A stretch of 58,525 bases of DNA from Oscillospiraceae bacterium (lineage in GTDB: Bacteria; Bacillota; Clostridia; Oscillospirales; Oscillospiraceae), in the NCBI GenBank assembly GCA_017506735.1, contig JAFVMW010000051.1, positions 1-58,525 of the forward strand, written 5' to 3'. The notes under the pieces were generated by a model that did no database searches, had not been told where the DNA came from, and worked only from the letters and a program-made list of their open reading frames with translations. This document shows, one piece after another, positions 34,173-42,201 of this stretch. A program made the position numbers and the translations under genes. Within the stretch, counting starts at the first letter, position 1, and each line of letters begins with the position of its first letter.

Positions 34173-35246
34173 ATGCAAGCCAAGATTCTGGAAAGCAAAT
34201 GGCTCCTCGAGTGGTTCGATGAGCGGATGTGCTATCATATGCCCAGCCTGACCAAGGCCGCCAACGGCAACCTGCTGGCAGTCTGGAACGGCGGTTTCCT
34301 CCAGTGGAACGGCGACCCCATGGGCCGGGATGCCCAGGACTGGGTGTCTGTGCTGGAGCCCGGCGCGGAGCAGTGGTCCAACCCCGAGGCTGTGGGCTGC
34401 GACATCCGCTATGCCTGCCATGACCCCATCTTTGTGAAGAACAAGGCAGGCGAGATCATTCTGATCTATGCCAAGTTCCTGGACACCGTTTGCAACTACT
34501 CCACCTGGTGCAACGGCGCCGATGAGCTGTGGACCCGCAAGACCACCGACGGCGGCCGCACCTGGCTGCCTGCCGCTCCCACCAGGCTGAAGACTGCCGA
34601 TGGCTTCGCCCCCATCAAGACCGGCCACCCCTCCAACGACGGCGTGGTGCTGGAAGACGGCACCATCGTCTTTGCCGCCACCTCCACCGAGAAGGCTGAC
34701 TACTATTTCGGTGCCATCCGGATCTACTTCTCCCACGATGACGGCGAGACCTGGGAGGAGGGCCCCCTGCTGATCGCTCCCGACGGCAACAAGGTGCGTG
34801 AGCCTGCACTGGTGCTTCGTCCCGACGGCACTCTGCGGATCTTCAGCCGCACCTGCCACAAGGATAGCAACTGGGGCGCCGGCAAGATCCCTGCGCTGGT
34901 ATCCTACACCGCTGAGAGCAAGGACGGCGGCAAGACCTGGACCGAGCCCGTTCCCACCACCATCTCCAACAACGATTCCAAGATCGACGTGATCAACTGG
35001 GACGACCAGACCCTGATCATGGCCTACAACGATACCCCCTACTGCGACTGGCATGAGCGCAGCCCCCTGTCGCTGGCCTGGTCCAGGGATGAGGGCAAGA
35101 CCTGGCACAAGCTGATCGACCTGACCACTGAGCAGGGCAATATGTGCCAGCCTGCCATGTGCAAGGGTGAGGACGGCAAGCTGAATATCGTCTTTATGCA
35201 CCGCCACAATGCCATCCGGCATCTGGTGGTGGAGATCACCGAATAA
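34173..35246 (+). CDS. cytoplasmic sialidase-family (BNR_2) protein lacking the RIP arginine
   Basis: A 357-residue propeller with four Asp boxes: TTDGGRTW, SHDDGETW, SKDGGKTW and SRDEGKTW. That is the complete length for a bare sialidase-fold domain. At the position of the FRIP/YRIP motif it reads CYHMPSL, so the first arginine of the sialidase triad is replaced. It is therefore probably not an exo-sialidase but a related hydrolase or lyase on another acidic or neutral sugar. There is no signal peptide. The start lies 12 bases after the GH42-like gene, with AAAGGAG upstream. Confidence 0.78.
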   Translation: MQAKILESKWLLEWFDERMCYHMPSLTKAANGNLLAVWNGGFLQWNGDPMGRDAQDWVSVLEPGAEQWSNPEAVGCDIRYACHDPIFVKNKAGEIILIYAKFLDTVCNYSTWCNGADELWTRKTTDGGRTWLPAAPTRLKTADGFAPIKTGHPSNDGVVLEDGTIVFAATSTEKADYYFGAIRIYFSHDDGETWEEGPLLIAPDGNKVREPALVLRPDGTLRIFSRTCHKDSNWGAGKIPALVSYTAESKDGGKTWTEPVPTTISNNDSKIDVINWDDQTLIMAYNDTPYCDWHERSPLSLAWSRDEGKTWHKLIDLTTEQGNMCQPAMCKGEDGKLNIVFMHRHNAIRHLVVEITE

Positions 35247-35258
35247 TACCGCTGCCTC

Positions 35259-35289
35259 GGCACCGGGGCTATGCCCCGGTGCCACATTT
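35259..35289 (+). terminator. hairpin with short T-run after the BNR gene
   Basis: A perfect 10-bp stem (35259-35268 with 35274-35283) is followed by ACATTTT. It could be a partial terminator between the hydrolase genes and the exporter pair. No new promoter with both boxes is seen before 35311. Confidence 0.55.
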
Positions 35290-35310
35290 TGTGGAAGAAA
35301 GAGAACTGAT

Positions 35311-36105
35311 ATGCTGACAGAAACAACTGTGCTGGAAAGTCAGGAATATCTGGCGGAAGAAGAGGCACTGCTGCAGTGCATTCTGGATATGGGCGAGCTG
35401 CTGCTGACCAGCGGCGCAGAGGTCATGCGTGTGGAGGACACCATCTCCCGGCTGTGCCGGGTCTATGGCTTCGCCCGGTGGGATGTGTTCACCATCACCT
35501 CCAGCATCGTGCTGACCGTTCGGACCCCCGGCGGACGGACGGTGACCCAGACCCGGCGGATCCTGTCCCGGGATACGGACCTGGGCCGTGTGGAGAAGGT
35601 CAATGCCCTGTCCCGGCGGCTGTGCCAGTGTCCTGCGGGGCTGGAAGAATTCCGGCAGGCGGTGGACGAGATCCGTGCGGCCGGCACCTACCCTGTGTGG
35701 GTTCAGCGGCTGATGTATATGATGATCTCCGGGGCCTTTTCCGTATTTTTCGGAGGGACGCCGGCGGACGGCGTGGCTTCCTGTATTTCCGGTCTTGTGC
35801 TGTTTGAGGCCCTGCGGTGGATCACACCCCTGCGGCTCAACGGCACCATTCAGTGTATGGCGGCCTCCTTTCTGACGGGCTTCGCCGCGGTGCTCCTCTG
35901 CCAGATCGGCCTGGGCCAGAACCCGGACAAGATCATCATCGGCAACATCATGCTTCTGATCCCGGGCATCGCCTTTACCTCCGCCCTCCGGGATATCATC
36001 AACGGCGACACCCTGTCCGGCCTGCTGGGCCTGTGCGAGGCGATCCTCCGGGCACTGGCGGTGGCCATTGGCTTTGCGGCAATGCTGCTGTGGACGGGAG
36101 GCTGA
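35311..36105 (+). CDS. threonine/serine exporter family protein, ThrE N-terminal half
   Basis: A 264-residue membrane protein matching the ThrE domain (PF06738). The soluble N-terminus carries LLTSGAEVMRVEDTISRL, and about five helices follow from residue 130, with IPGIAFTSALRDIINGD between helices. In split systems this half pairs with a small ThrE_2 protein, encoded here four bases later. It would export small hydroxy amino acids or related compounds. Its position inside a glycan-degradation operon is unusual. The start at 35311 follows AGAAAGAGA. Confidence 0.9.
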   Translation: MLTETTVLESQEYLAEEEALLQCILDMGELLLTSGAEVMRVEDTISRLCRVYGFARWDVFTITSSIVLTVRTPGGRTVTQTRRILSRDTDLGRVEKVNALSRRLCQCPAGLEEFRQAVDEIRAAGTYPVWVQRLMYMMISGAFSVFFGGTPADGVASCISGLVLFEALRWITPLRLNGTIQCMAASFLTGFAAVLLCQIGLGQNPDKIIIGNIMLLIPGIAFTSALRDIINGDTLSGLLGLCEAILRALAVAIGFAAMLLWTGG

Positions 36106-36109
36106 GAAA

Positions 36110-36577
36110 ATGGAAAAATACCTGATGCAAATGGTCATGGGCTGCATCGGCGCTCTGGGCTTTGCGGTATTGTTCAACGTCCGGGGCAGAAAACTCATCG
36201 CCATTACAGCGGCCAGTGCCCTGTCCTGGTGGGGCTATGCCGGCTGTATGCTCTCGGGCGGCGGTGTGTTCTGGGGCCTGTTCTGGGGTACTGCCGTGGC
36301 GGCGGTACTCAGCGAGGTGCTGGCCCGTCTGCTGAAGGCTCCGGTGCTGATGCTGCTGGTGCCCATTCTGATCCCTTTGATCCCCGGCGGCGATCTGTAC
36401 CACATGATGGCCTGCCTGGTCCGGGGGATGGACGATTCCTTTGTGCTTTACGCCCGGCTGGTGCTGACCGAGGCTGGCTCTATTGCCCTGGGCATCATCA
36501 GCGCGTCCACGGTCATGCGCATTTACTTTGGCCTGGGCCTGCGAATCAAAGAAAAATGGGAAAGGAGATCCCAATGA
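36110..36577 (+). CDS. ThrE_2 family exporter subunit (C-terminal half)
   Basis: A 155-residue membrane protein with about five helices and the VPILIPLIPGGDLYHMM segment typical of PF12821 (ThrE_2/DUF3815). It completes the split exporter with the upstream gene, whose stop it follows by four bases. Its own stop overlaps the next start in an ATGA junction, coupling it to the GH123-like gene. Confidence 0.88.
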   Translation: MEKYLMQMVMGCIGALGFAVLFNVRGRKLIAITAASALSWWGYAGCMLSGGGVFWGLFWGTAVAAVLSEVLARLLKAPVLMLLVPILIPLIPGGDLYHMMACLVRGMDDSFVLYARLVLTEAGSIALGIISASTVMRIYFGLGLRIKEKWERRSQ

Positions 36578-38286
36578 TCCGATATGATTTTTTTCTGACC
36601 TCTGCGCTGGAAAAGGTGTTCCCCAGCGTCCGTCCTGCTGTAATGGCGGAGGATACTGTCCTGTCTGCCTGGCGGGGCACCAAGGCCACGGTGCAGCTGG
36701 TGTACACAGCCCACGGCGGTCGGCCCGATATGACCATGCAGCGCTATCAGCTCCGGGTTTCCGGCGCTCCCGGCCCTGTCCGGCTCCGGGAAGTGGGCCT
36801 GATGAGCGCGGGTCTGGCCTGCTATGAAGACAACGATGAATACTACATTTCCAAGGATCCGGGCCTGTTCCCGGATCTGCTGACGGATGTGGACGGTATG
36901 AATCTGCTGCCTCTGCCCCGGCAGTACCGGAGCCTGTGGCTGACCTTCCGGATCCCGGAGGATGCCGCACCCGGGGAATATCCCGTGACGCTCCATGTGA
37001 CCCCCTGGTGCAATATGCCCCATCCCAACGGCACCGTGTTCAACGATCCCGAGGCGGAGGACCAGATATTTGATCTGACGTTCACCCTCCGGGTGGGTGC
37101 CGCGGAACTGGCACCCCGGAAGCTGCTGGCTACCCAGTGGTTCCACACCGACTGTCTGAGCCAGTACTACGGCGTGGAGGTGTTCAGCGAGGAACACTGG
37201 CGTATTACGGAGAATTTCATCCGTTCCGCCGCCGGTCACGGTCTGAATATGCTGATGACTCCCGTGTTCACGCCTCCGCTGGACACTCCTGTGGGCCGGG
37301 AACGTCCCACGGTGCAGCTGGTGGATATGGCACTGGACAAGGGAAAATGGAGCTTCGGCTTTGAAAAGTTGGAGCGGTGGGTGAAGCTGCTGCGCAAGTA
37401 TGGCATTGACCATGTGGAGATCCCCCACCTGTTCACCCAGTGGGGCGCCACCGCCACCCCCAAGATCGTTGTCTCCGTGGACGGCAGGGAAGAAAAGGTG
37501 TTCGGCTGGCACGTCAGTGCCGGAAGCCGGGAATACCGGGATTTCCTCTGGGCCTTCCTGCCTGCGCTGCGGCAGAAGCTGGAGGAACTGGGCTTTGACA
37601 ATGACCATGTGTGGTATCACATCTCCGATGAGCCCTCTCCCGAGCATATGGAGGCCTTCCTCACTGCCTTGAAGCAGACCGAGAGCCTACTGGACGACTG
37701 CCATGTGTTTGACGCACTGACCAATTTTGATTTTTACCGCAAGGGTCTGGTCAAGACTCCCGTGGTGTCCAATGACTACATCCAGCCCTTCTTTGACGCA
37801 AATGTGCCGGATCTGTGGGTATATTACTGCTGTGTCCAGGGCAATCTGGTGCCCAACCGGTTCTTTGCCATGGAAAGTGCCCGGAATCGGATCATGGGCG
37901 TGCTGATGTACCTGTACAACGTCCAGGGCTTCCTCCACTGGGGCTTCAATTTCTACAATGCCAAGTATTCTCTCAATACCATCGATCCCTACCGCACCGC
38001 CGACGGCGATTGCGGCTATCCTGCCGGCGATCCCTTCCTGGTCTATCCCGGCCCCGACGGGGAGCCTGTGGACTCCATCCGGGGCGAGGTGCAGGATGAC
38101 GCATTCCTGGATCAGCAGGCCCTGCAGACCCTGGAGATTCTGGCAGGACGGGACTATGTTACCGGTCTGATCCGGGAACTGGCAGGCATGGAGGAGATCA
38201 CCTTCAAGTCCTATCCCCGGAGCCCCCGGTTCCTGCTGGAGCTGCGGGAGCGTGTGGCGTCGGAACTGGACAAGCGGGCGGAGTGA
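36574..38286 (+). CDS. DUF4091 / GH123-like glycoside hydrolase
   Basis: A 570-residue cytoplasmic protein. The N-terminal 170 residues are beta-sandwich-like. The TIM-barrel half carries WYHISDEPSPEH with the adjacent D352-E353 pair expected of GH123 beta-N-acetylgalactosaminidases, which use substrate-assisted catalysis through the N-acetyl group. The region around FLHWGFNFYN is also typical of DUF4091 proteins. This suggests an N-acetylated hexosamine in the substrate, which fits the aminotransferases in the same block. No signal peptide. AAAGGAG lies upstream; the start overlaps the ThrE_2 stop by four bases. Confidence 0.82.
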   Translation: MIRYDFFLTSALEKVFPSVRPAVMAEDTVLSAWRGTKATVQLVYTAHGGRPDMTMQRYQLRVSGAPGPVRLREVGLMSAGLACYEDNDEYYISKDPGLFPDLLTDVDGMNLLPLPRQYRSLWLTFRIPEDAAPGEYPVTLHVTPWCNMPHPNGTVFNDPEAEDQIFDLTFTLRVGAAELAPRKLLATQWFHTDCLSQYYGVEVFSEEHWRITENFIRSAAGHGLNMLMTPVFTPPLDTPVGRERPTVQLVDMALDKGKWSFGFEKLERWVKLLRKYGIDHVEIPHLFTQWGATATPKIVVSVDGREEKVFGWHVSAGSREYRDFLWAFLPALRQKLEELGFDNDHVWYHISDEPSPEHMEAFLTALKQTESLLDDCHVFDALTNFDFYRKGLVKTPVVSNDYIQPFFDANVPDLWVYYCCVQGNLVPNRFFAMESARNRIMGVLMYLYNVQGFLHWGFNFYNAKYSLNTIDPYRTADGDCGYPAGDPFLVYPGPDGEPVDSIRGEVQDDAFLDQQALQTLEILAGRDYVTGLIRELAGMEEITFKSYPRSPRFLLELRERVASELDKRAE

Positions 38287-38292
38287 CAGGCT

Positions 38293-39333
38293 ATGGGCTA
38301 CGAATTTGATCAGAAGTATTTTCTGGACTGTCTCCGGGAGCTGCTGGATACCCCCAGTCCCGTGGGCTATGACCGGGCCATGAACCCGGTGCTGGAGCGG
38401 TATGCCGCACAGTTCGGCCAGAGTGTGTGGTATGACAACAAGGGCACTGCCTACATCACTCTGGAGGGCCATGACAATTCCAAAACCGTCATGGTCAGCA
38501 CCCATCTGGACACGCTGGGCCTGGTGGTGCGCCGCATCGAGCCCGATGGCACCCTCCGGGTGCGGAACATGGGCGCGCTGAATTTCCACAGCGCCGAGGG
38601 CGAAACGGTGACCGTATTTACCCGGGACGGCAGAAGCTGGACGGGCCTGCTGACGGTCAGTGCCCACTCCATCCATGTGTTCGACGACTGCCGGGATATG
38701 CCCCGGGACGAGCATACCATGATCGTTCTGCTGGATGAAAAGGTGTCCTGCAAGGAGGATGTCTCCCGGCTTGGCATCCGAAACGGCGATCTGATCGCCA
38801 TTGAGCCCCGGTTTGAGGTGACGCCCTCCGGCTTTGTCAAGAGCCGCTTCCTGGATGACAAGGCGGCGGTGGCCTGCGTCTTCACCATGCTGAAATACAT
38901 GACAGAACGGGGACTGAAGCCCAGGTACCGGACGGTCATCGGCTTTACCTACATGGAAGAGGTCATGCTGGGCGGCAACTATATGCCCCCGGAGGTCTGC
39001 GAAGCGGTGGCACTGGACATCGGTTGCATTGGCCCGGATCAGGATGGCACGGAATACGGTGTCAGCATCTGCGCCTATGACAACAACGGCCCCTACAACT
39101 GGGAACTGACCACCCGTCTGGTGAATCTGGCGGAGAAGCTGGGCTGCGACTATGCGGTGGATACCTTCCGCCACTACGGCAGCGACTGCTCCGCCGCCAT
39201 CAAGGGCGGCTGCAATGTGAAGGTGGGCGTCTTTGGTATGGCGGTCACCTGCAGCCACGGCAGAGAGCGCACCCATCTGGACGGACTGAGAAATACCTAT
39301 GAGCTCCTGACGGGCTACGTTCTGGGAGCATGA
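38293..39333 (+). CDS. M42 family metallo-aminopeptidase
   Basis: A 346-residue cytosolic peptidase with the di-metal site of clan MH: His in STHLDTLG, bridging Asp in SRFLDDKAAV, catalytic and metal Glu in TYMEEVMLGG, Asp in ALDIGCIGPD and His in SHGRERTHLDG. M42 enzymes (PepA/FrvX/YsdC type) form large tetrahedral assemblies that trim peptides, and some are linked to sugar operons. It follows the GH123-like gene by six bases. A glycopeptide substrate for the operon would be consistent with this gene, but this is speculative. Confidence 0.9.
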   Translation: MGYEFDQKYFLDCLRELLDTPSPVGYDRAMNPVLERYAAQFGQSVWYDNKGTAYITLEGHDNSKTVMVSTHLDTLGLVVRRIEPDGTLRVRNMGALNFHSAEGETVTVFTRDGRSWTGLLTVSAHSIHVFDDCRDMPRDEHTMIVLLDEKVSCKEDVSRLGIRNGDLIAIEPRFEVTPSGFVKSRFLDDKAAVACVFTMLKYMTERGLKPRYRTVIGFTYMEEVMLGGNYMPPEVCEAVALDIGCIGPDQDGTEYGVSICAYDNNGPYNWELTTRLVNLAEKLGCDYAVDTFRHYGSDCSAAIKGGCNVKVGVFGMAVTCSHGRERTHLDGLRNTYELLTGYVLGA

Positions 39334-39338
39334 CAAAC

Positions 39339-39365
39339 CCCCCTGTGCAGTTTTTGCACAGGGGG
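39339..39365. terminator. hairpin between convergent M42 and glycerate kinase genes
   Basis: A perfect 11-bp stem (39339-39349 with 39355-39365) with T-rich loop lies in the 47-base convergent gap. Neither strand has a clear U-tract after the stem, so it is a probable but imperfect terminator. Confidence 0.6.
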
Positions 39366-39380
39366 TAAATTGCGCTTTGC

Positions 39381-40622
39381 TCAGGTTTCCGGATTCACAA
39401 GGCCGATGGCCACGTCGTTGACATTGGTGCCGGTGGGGCCGGTGATCACCAGATTGCCGATGGCCTTCAGGGCATGGTAGGAATCGTTGTTGGCAAGCAT
39501 GGCCCGGTAGTCAACGCCGGCCCGGGCAAGGTCTGCCAGGGTGTCGCTGTCCACATAGCCGCCGGCGGCGTCTGTGGGGCCGTCAGTGCCGTCAGAGCCC
39601 ACGCTGATCAGGGCGGTACCGGAGATGCCTGCAAGCCGTTCCGCAGCGGACAGGGCCAGCTCCTGGTTTCTGCCGCCCAGTCCGGTGCCCTTCAGGTGGA
39701 CAACGGTCTCGCCTCCTGCCAGAAAGGCCAGCTTCCGCCGTTCCGCGGCGGCCTCGGCCACTTTGCCGGCAAGCATTCTGCCTGCATCGGAGGCCTCGCA
39801 GTCCAGCCGGTCAGTGAGGAACACGGGCTCATAGCCCAGTGCCCGGGCCTCCCGTTCCGCCGCCAAGCACAGCTCCCGGACGGAGCCGATGACCTGAGTG
39901 TGGACGTTGGGAACCTCCTTGGGCGTTTCCACAGCCAGAAGTTCCTTTACCTGGGGATCCCGGTCAACGCCGTATTTTGCCGCAATGGCCTGGGCCTGGT
40001 CTGCGGTGACAGGATCCGCCGCGGCCGGGCCGGAGGCAATCATATCCACCGGGTCGCCCAGAATGTCGGACAGGATGATGGATTCCACCCGGGCAGGCTG
40101 GCACCACAGGGCGAACCGTCCGCCCTTCACCGCAGACAGCCGCTTGCGCAGGGAATTGATCTGAACAATGTCTGCGCCGCCGGCGAGCATGGTTCGGGTG
40201 ATGGCTTCCAGACGCTCCGGTGCCACCAGGGGTTTTTCAAACAGGGCACTGCCGCCGCCGGACAGGAGGAACAGTACGGTATCCTCGGGATCCAGATGCT
40301 CGGTCATATCCAGCACCGCCTGGGTGCCCCGGTAGCTGTTTTCATCGGGGACAGGATGACCGGCTTCGAAACATTCGATGGAGGGCAGGGGGCCCATCAC
40401 ATGGTCATATTTTGTGACCACGATGCCCCGGGTCAGAGAGACGGGCAGGGCGTTCACAGCCGCGGCGGCCATCTGCCAGGCGGCCTTGCCTGCGGCAACC
40501 AGATAGACCCGGCCGGTGAGGGTGACGTTGCCCAGGGCCCGGCGGACGGCTTCATCGGGACAGACAGCCCGTATGGCACCTCTGGCGATCTGCTCTGCAT
40601 GATCGCGAAGGGTTTGATTCAT
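39381..40622 (-). CDS. glycerate 2-kinase, MOFRL family
   Basis: A 413-residue kinase of the type 2 glycerate kinase (GckA/TtuD) family. It has the N-terminal YLVAAGKAAWQMA loop, LLSGGGSALFEKP, the ILSDILGDPVDMIASGP block, and a C-terminal MOFRL domain with LAFLAGGETVVHLKGTGLGGRNQELAL and VGSDGTDGPTDAAGG. It makes 2-phosphoglycerate from D-glycerate for lower glycolysis. It would use the product of the D-2-hydroxyacid dehydrogenase at 12521. It has its own promoter (40665-40693) and GGAGG ribosome site. Confidence 0.93.
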   Translation of the reverse strand: MNQTLRDHAEQIARGAIRAVCPDEAVRRALGNVTLTGRVYLVAAGKAAWQMAAAAVNALPVSLTRGIVVTKYDHVMGPLPSIECFEAGHPVPDENSYRGTQAVLDMTEHLDPEDTVLFLLSGGGSALFEKPLVAPERLEAITRTMLAGGADIVQINSLRKRLSAVKGGRFALWCQPARVESIILSDILGDPVDMIASGPAAADPVTADQAQAIAAKYGVDRDPQVKELLAVETPKEVPNVHTQVIGSVRELCLAAEREARALGYEPVFLTDRLDCEASDAGRMLAGKVAEAAAERRKLAFLAGGETVVHLKGTGLGGRNQELALSAAERLAGISGTALISVGSDGTDGPTDAAGGYVDSDTLADLARAGVDYRAMLANNDSYHALKAIGNLVITGPTGTNVNDVAIGLVNPET

Positions 40623-40664
40623 GGGGAATACCTCCTTGGAAGAAGTATGGAATTTTCTTCCTTT

Positions 40665-40693
40665 ATTATAGTGGATTCCCGGGAGAAAAGCAA
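40665..40693 (-). promoter_or_regulatory. promoter of the glycerate kinase gene
   Basis: Minus-strand TTGCTT (40693-40688), 17-bp spacer, TATAAT (40670-40665), about 43 bases before the start. Confidence 0.75.
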
Positions 40694-40729
40694 CGGAAAA
40701 CTCCGGGATTGGAGCGGTTTTGTATCAGG

Positions 40730-40759
40730 AAAGCAGATGCCCGGATGAGTATCCGCTTT
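40730..40759 (-). terminator. diverged copy of the tRNA terminator hairpin
   Basis: An 11-bp stem (arms beginning AAAGCAGAT and ending ATCCGCTTT) resembles the hairpin at 40865-40894 in both arms. Wobble positions pair only in the minus-strand transcript. Confidence 0.5.
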
Positions 40760-40802
40760 GGAATCTGCAAAAACTCCGAATGCGCAGAATATATGCCAAA
40801 TC

Positions 40803-40842
40803 AAAAATGCTGCAGCCGGGGTGTCGAGGATACACCCCTGCA
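40803..40842 (-). terminator. second terminator downstream of tRNA-Arg
   Basis: GGGGTGT (40818-40824) pairs with ACACCCC (40832-40838), extended by TGCA/TGCA. The minus-strand transcript then carries a U-run from the A-run at 40803-40807. Confidence 0.65.
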
Positions 40843-40861
40843 ACCCGTGCTTCAGAAAAAC

Positions 40862-40894
40862 AAAAAAGCAGACACCCAAATGGGTATCTGCTTT
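40862..40894 (-). terminator. intrinsic terminator of tRNA-Arg
   Basis: A 13-bp stem (40865-40877 with 40882-40894) has one position that pairs as G-U only on the minus strand. It is followed there by a U-run and lies two bases after the tRNA CCA end. Confidence 0.9.
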
Positions 40895-40895
40895 C

Positions 40896-40972
40896 TGGTA
40901 CGCCGAAAGGGACTCGAACCCCCGACCTACTGATTCGTAGTCAGTCACTCTATCCAACTGAGCTATCGGCGC
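40896..40972 (-). tRNA. tRNA-Arg (anticodon ACG)
   Basis: A 77-nt cloverleaf. The acceptor stem is GCGCCGA/TCGGCGT, the D-arm AGCTC...GAG and the T-arm GGGGG TTCGAGT CCC-type. The anticodon loop CTACGAA between ACTGA and TCAGT gives anticodon ACG, which is normally edited to ICG and reads CGU/CGC/CGA. The CCA end is encoded (40896-40899 on the minus strand). The first acceptor pair is G-U. Confidence 0.97.
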
Positions 40973-40996
40973 ATACGCACTCTCAAGTGCCTGCAT

Positions 40997-41025
40997 ATAA
41001 TAACATAGCATTTTGAAAAATGCAA
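40997..41025 (-). promoter_or_regulatory. promoter of tRNA-Arg
   Basis: Minus-strand TTGCAT (41025-41020), 17-bp spacer, TATTAT (41002-40997), 25 bases before the tRNA 5' end. Confidence 0.8.
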
Positions 41026-41101
41026 GTACTTTTTTCAAAAAAATCAAAAAATTTTTCGGGTTCGAAATTGGCTGTTCGGATTCGGGGATTTTGGGGGAAA
41101 C

Positions 41102-41130
41102 TTGACAGAAAACCTGGGAAATGGTATAAA
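41102..41130 (+). promoter_or_regulatory. promoter of mutY-hisJ
   Basis: Consensus TTGACA (41102-41107), 17-bp spacer, TATAAA (41125-41130), 28 bases before the start. Confidence 0.85.
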
Positions 41131-41157
41131 AGAAGCTGCGAAATGGGAGGTGGGACT

Positions 41158-42201
41158 ATGGGAGAGAATCAACTGGCTGCCCTGCCGGGGCTGCTGCTGG
41201 GCTGGTATGAGGCAAATCGCCGGGATCTGCCCTGGCGGTCTGACCGGGAGCCCTATCATATCTGGGTGTCGGAGATCATGCTTCAGCAGACCCGTGTGGA
41301 GGCGGTGAAGGGCTACTATACCCGGTTTCTGGAAAAGCTGCCGGATATCCAGGCCCTTGCGCAATGCGACGATGACACCCTCCACAAGCTCTGGGAGGGG
41401 CTGGGGTATTACAGCCGGGTGCGGAATCTGAAAAAGGCGGCCCGGGTCATTCTGGAAAAGCACGAAGGACGCTTCCCGGAGGACTATCAGGCGATCCTTG
41501 CCCTGCCGGGCATCGGGGAATATACCGCCGGGGCCATCAGCTCCATCGCCTTCGGTCAGCGCCGGGCGGCGGTGGACGGGAATGTGCTTCGGGTCATGGC
41601 CCGGCTCCGGGGAGATGATACCCCTGTCGATCTGCCGGAATGCAAAAGCCGGGTCCGGCAGGCCCTGGAGGAGATTTATCCGGAGGAAGCCGGGGCCTTC
41701 ACCCAGGCTCTGATGGAGCTGGGGGCCACCGTATGCCTGCCCAACGGAGAGCCGAAATGCGGCCAATGTCCCTGCGCTGCCATCTGCCTGGGCAGGGAGC
41801 GGTGGCGGGAGCTGCCGGTGAAGCTGCCGAAAAAGGCGAAAAAGGAGCAGGAGCGGACGGTTTTCGTTCTCAGCCAAGGTGGGAGATACGCCATCGAAAG
41901 GCGGCCCGGCAAGGGCCTGCTGGCAGGTCTGTGGCAGTTTCCCAATGTGGAAGGAACGCTGGAGGCAGAGCAGGTGCTTGCCTGGGCGGAGCAGGCAGGG
42001 CTGGCTCCCCGGGAGCTGGAACGGAAGGTGGATCGGAGCCATATTTTTACCCACATCAAATGGGTCATGCGAGGCTGGTATCTGGAGGTGGACAACCCCA
42101 TTCCGGCGTATACCTGGATGACCCCGGAGGAAATCGAAGTACAGGCGGCGCTGCCCACGGCGTTCCGCCAGTTTTGGGAGGAGATCAGAGAAAATGTTTG
42201 A
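41158..42201 (+). CDS. mutY: A/G-specific adenine DNA glycosylase MutY
   Basis: A 347-residue base-excision repair enzyme that removes adenine opposite 8-oxoguanine. It has a helix-hairpin-helix with LPGIGEYTAGAI, catalytic Glu in MLQQTRVEAV, catalytic Asp in AVDGNVLRVMARL and the 4Fe-4S cluster cysteines in CLPNGEPKCGQCPCAAIC. The C-terminal Nudix-like 8-oxoG recognition domain is complete (to about 340). The first cluster spacing is Cys-x7-Cys rather than the x6 of E. coli. The start at 41158 has GGGAGG seven bases upstream; the ATG at 41143 is less suited. It overlaps hisJ by eight bases. Confidence 0.95.
   Translation: MGENQLAALPGLLLGWYEANRRDLPWRSDREPYHIWVSEIMLQQTRVEAVKGYYTRFLEKLPDIQALAQCDDDTLHKLWEGLGYYSRVRNLKKAARVILEKHEGRFPEDYQAILALPGIGEYTAGAISSIAFGQRRAAVDGNVLRVMARLRGDDTPVDLPECKSRVRQALEEIYPEEAGAFTQALMELGATVCLPNGEPKCGQCPCAAICLGRERWRELPVKLPKKAKKEQERTVFVLSQGGRYAIERRPGKGLLAGLWQFPNVEGTLEAEQVLAWAEQAGLAPRELERKVDRSHIFTHIKWVMRGWYLEVDNPIPAYTWMTPEEIEVQAALPTAFRQFWEEIRENV

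Noticed and set aside
25512-35246. Sialic acid utilisation operon (NanA-like aldolase, sialidase folds, sialate O-acetylesterase)
   Set aside because: No nanE, nanK or nagA/B is present, the sialidase-fold proteins lack the RIP arginine, and the other genes do not fit.
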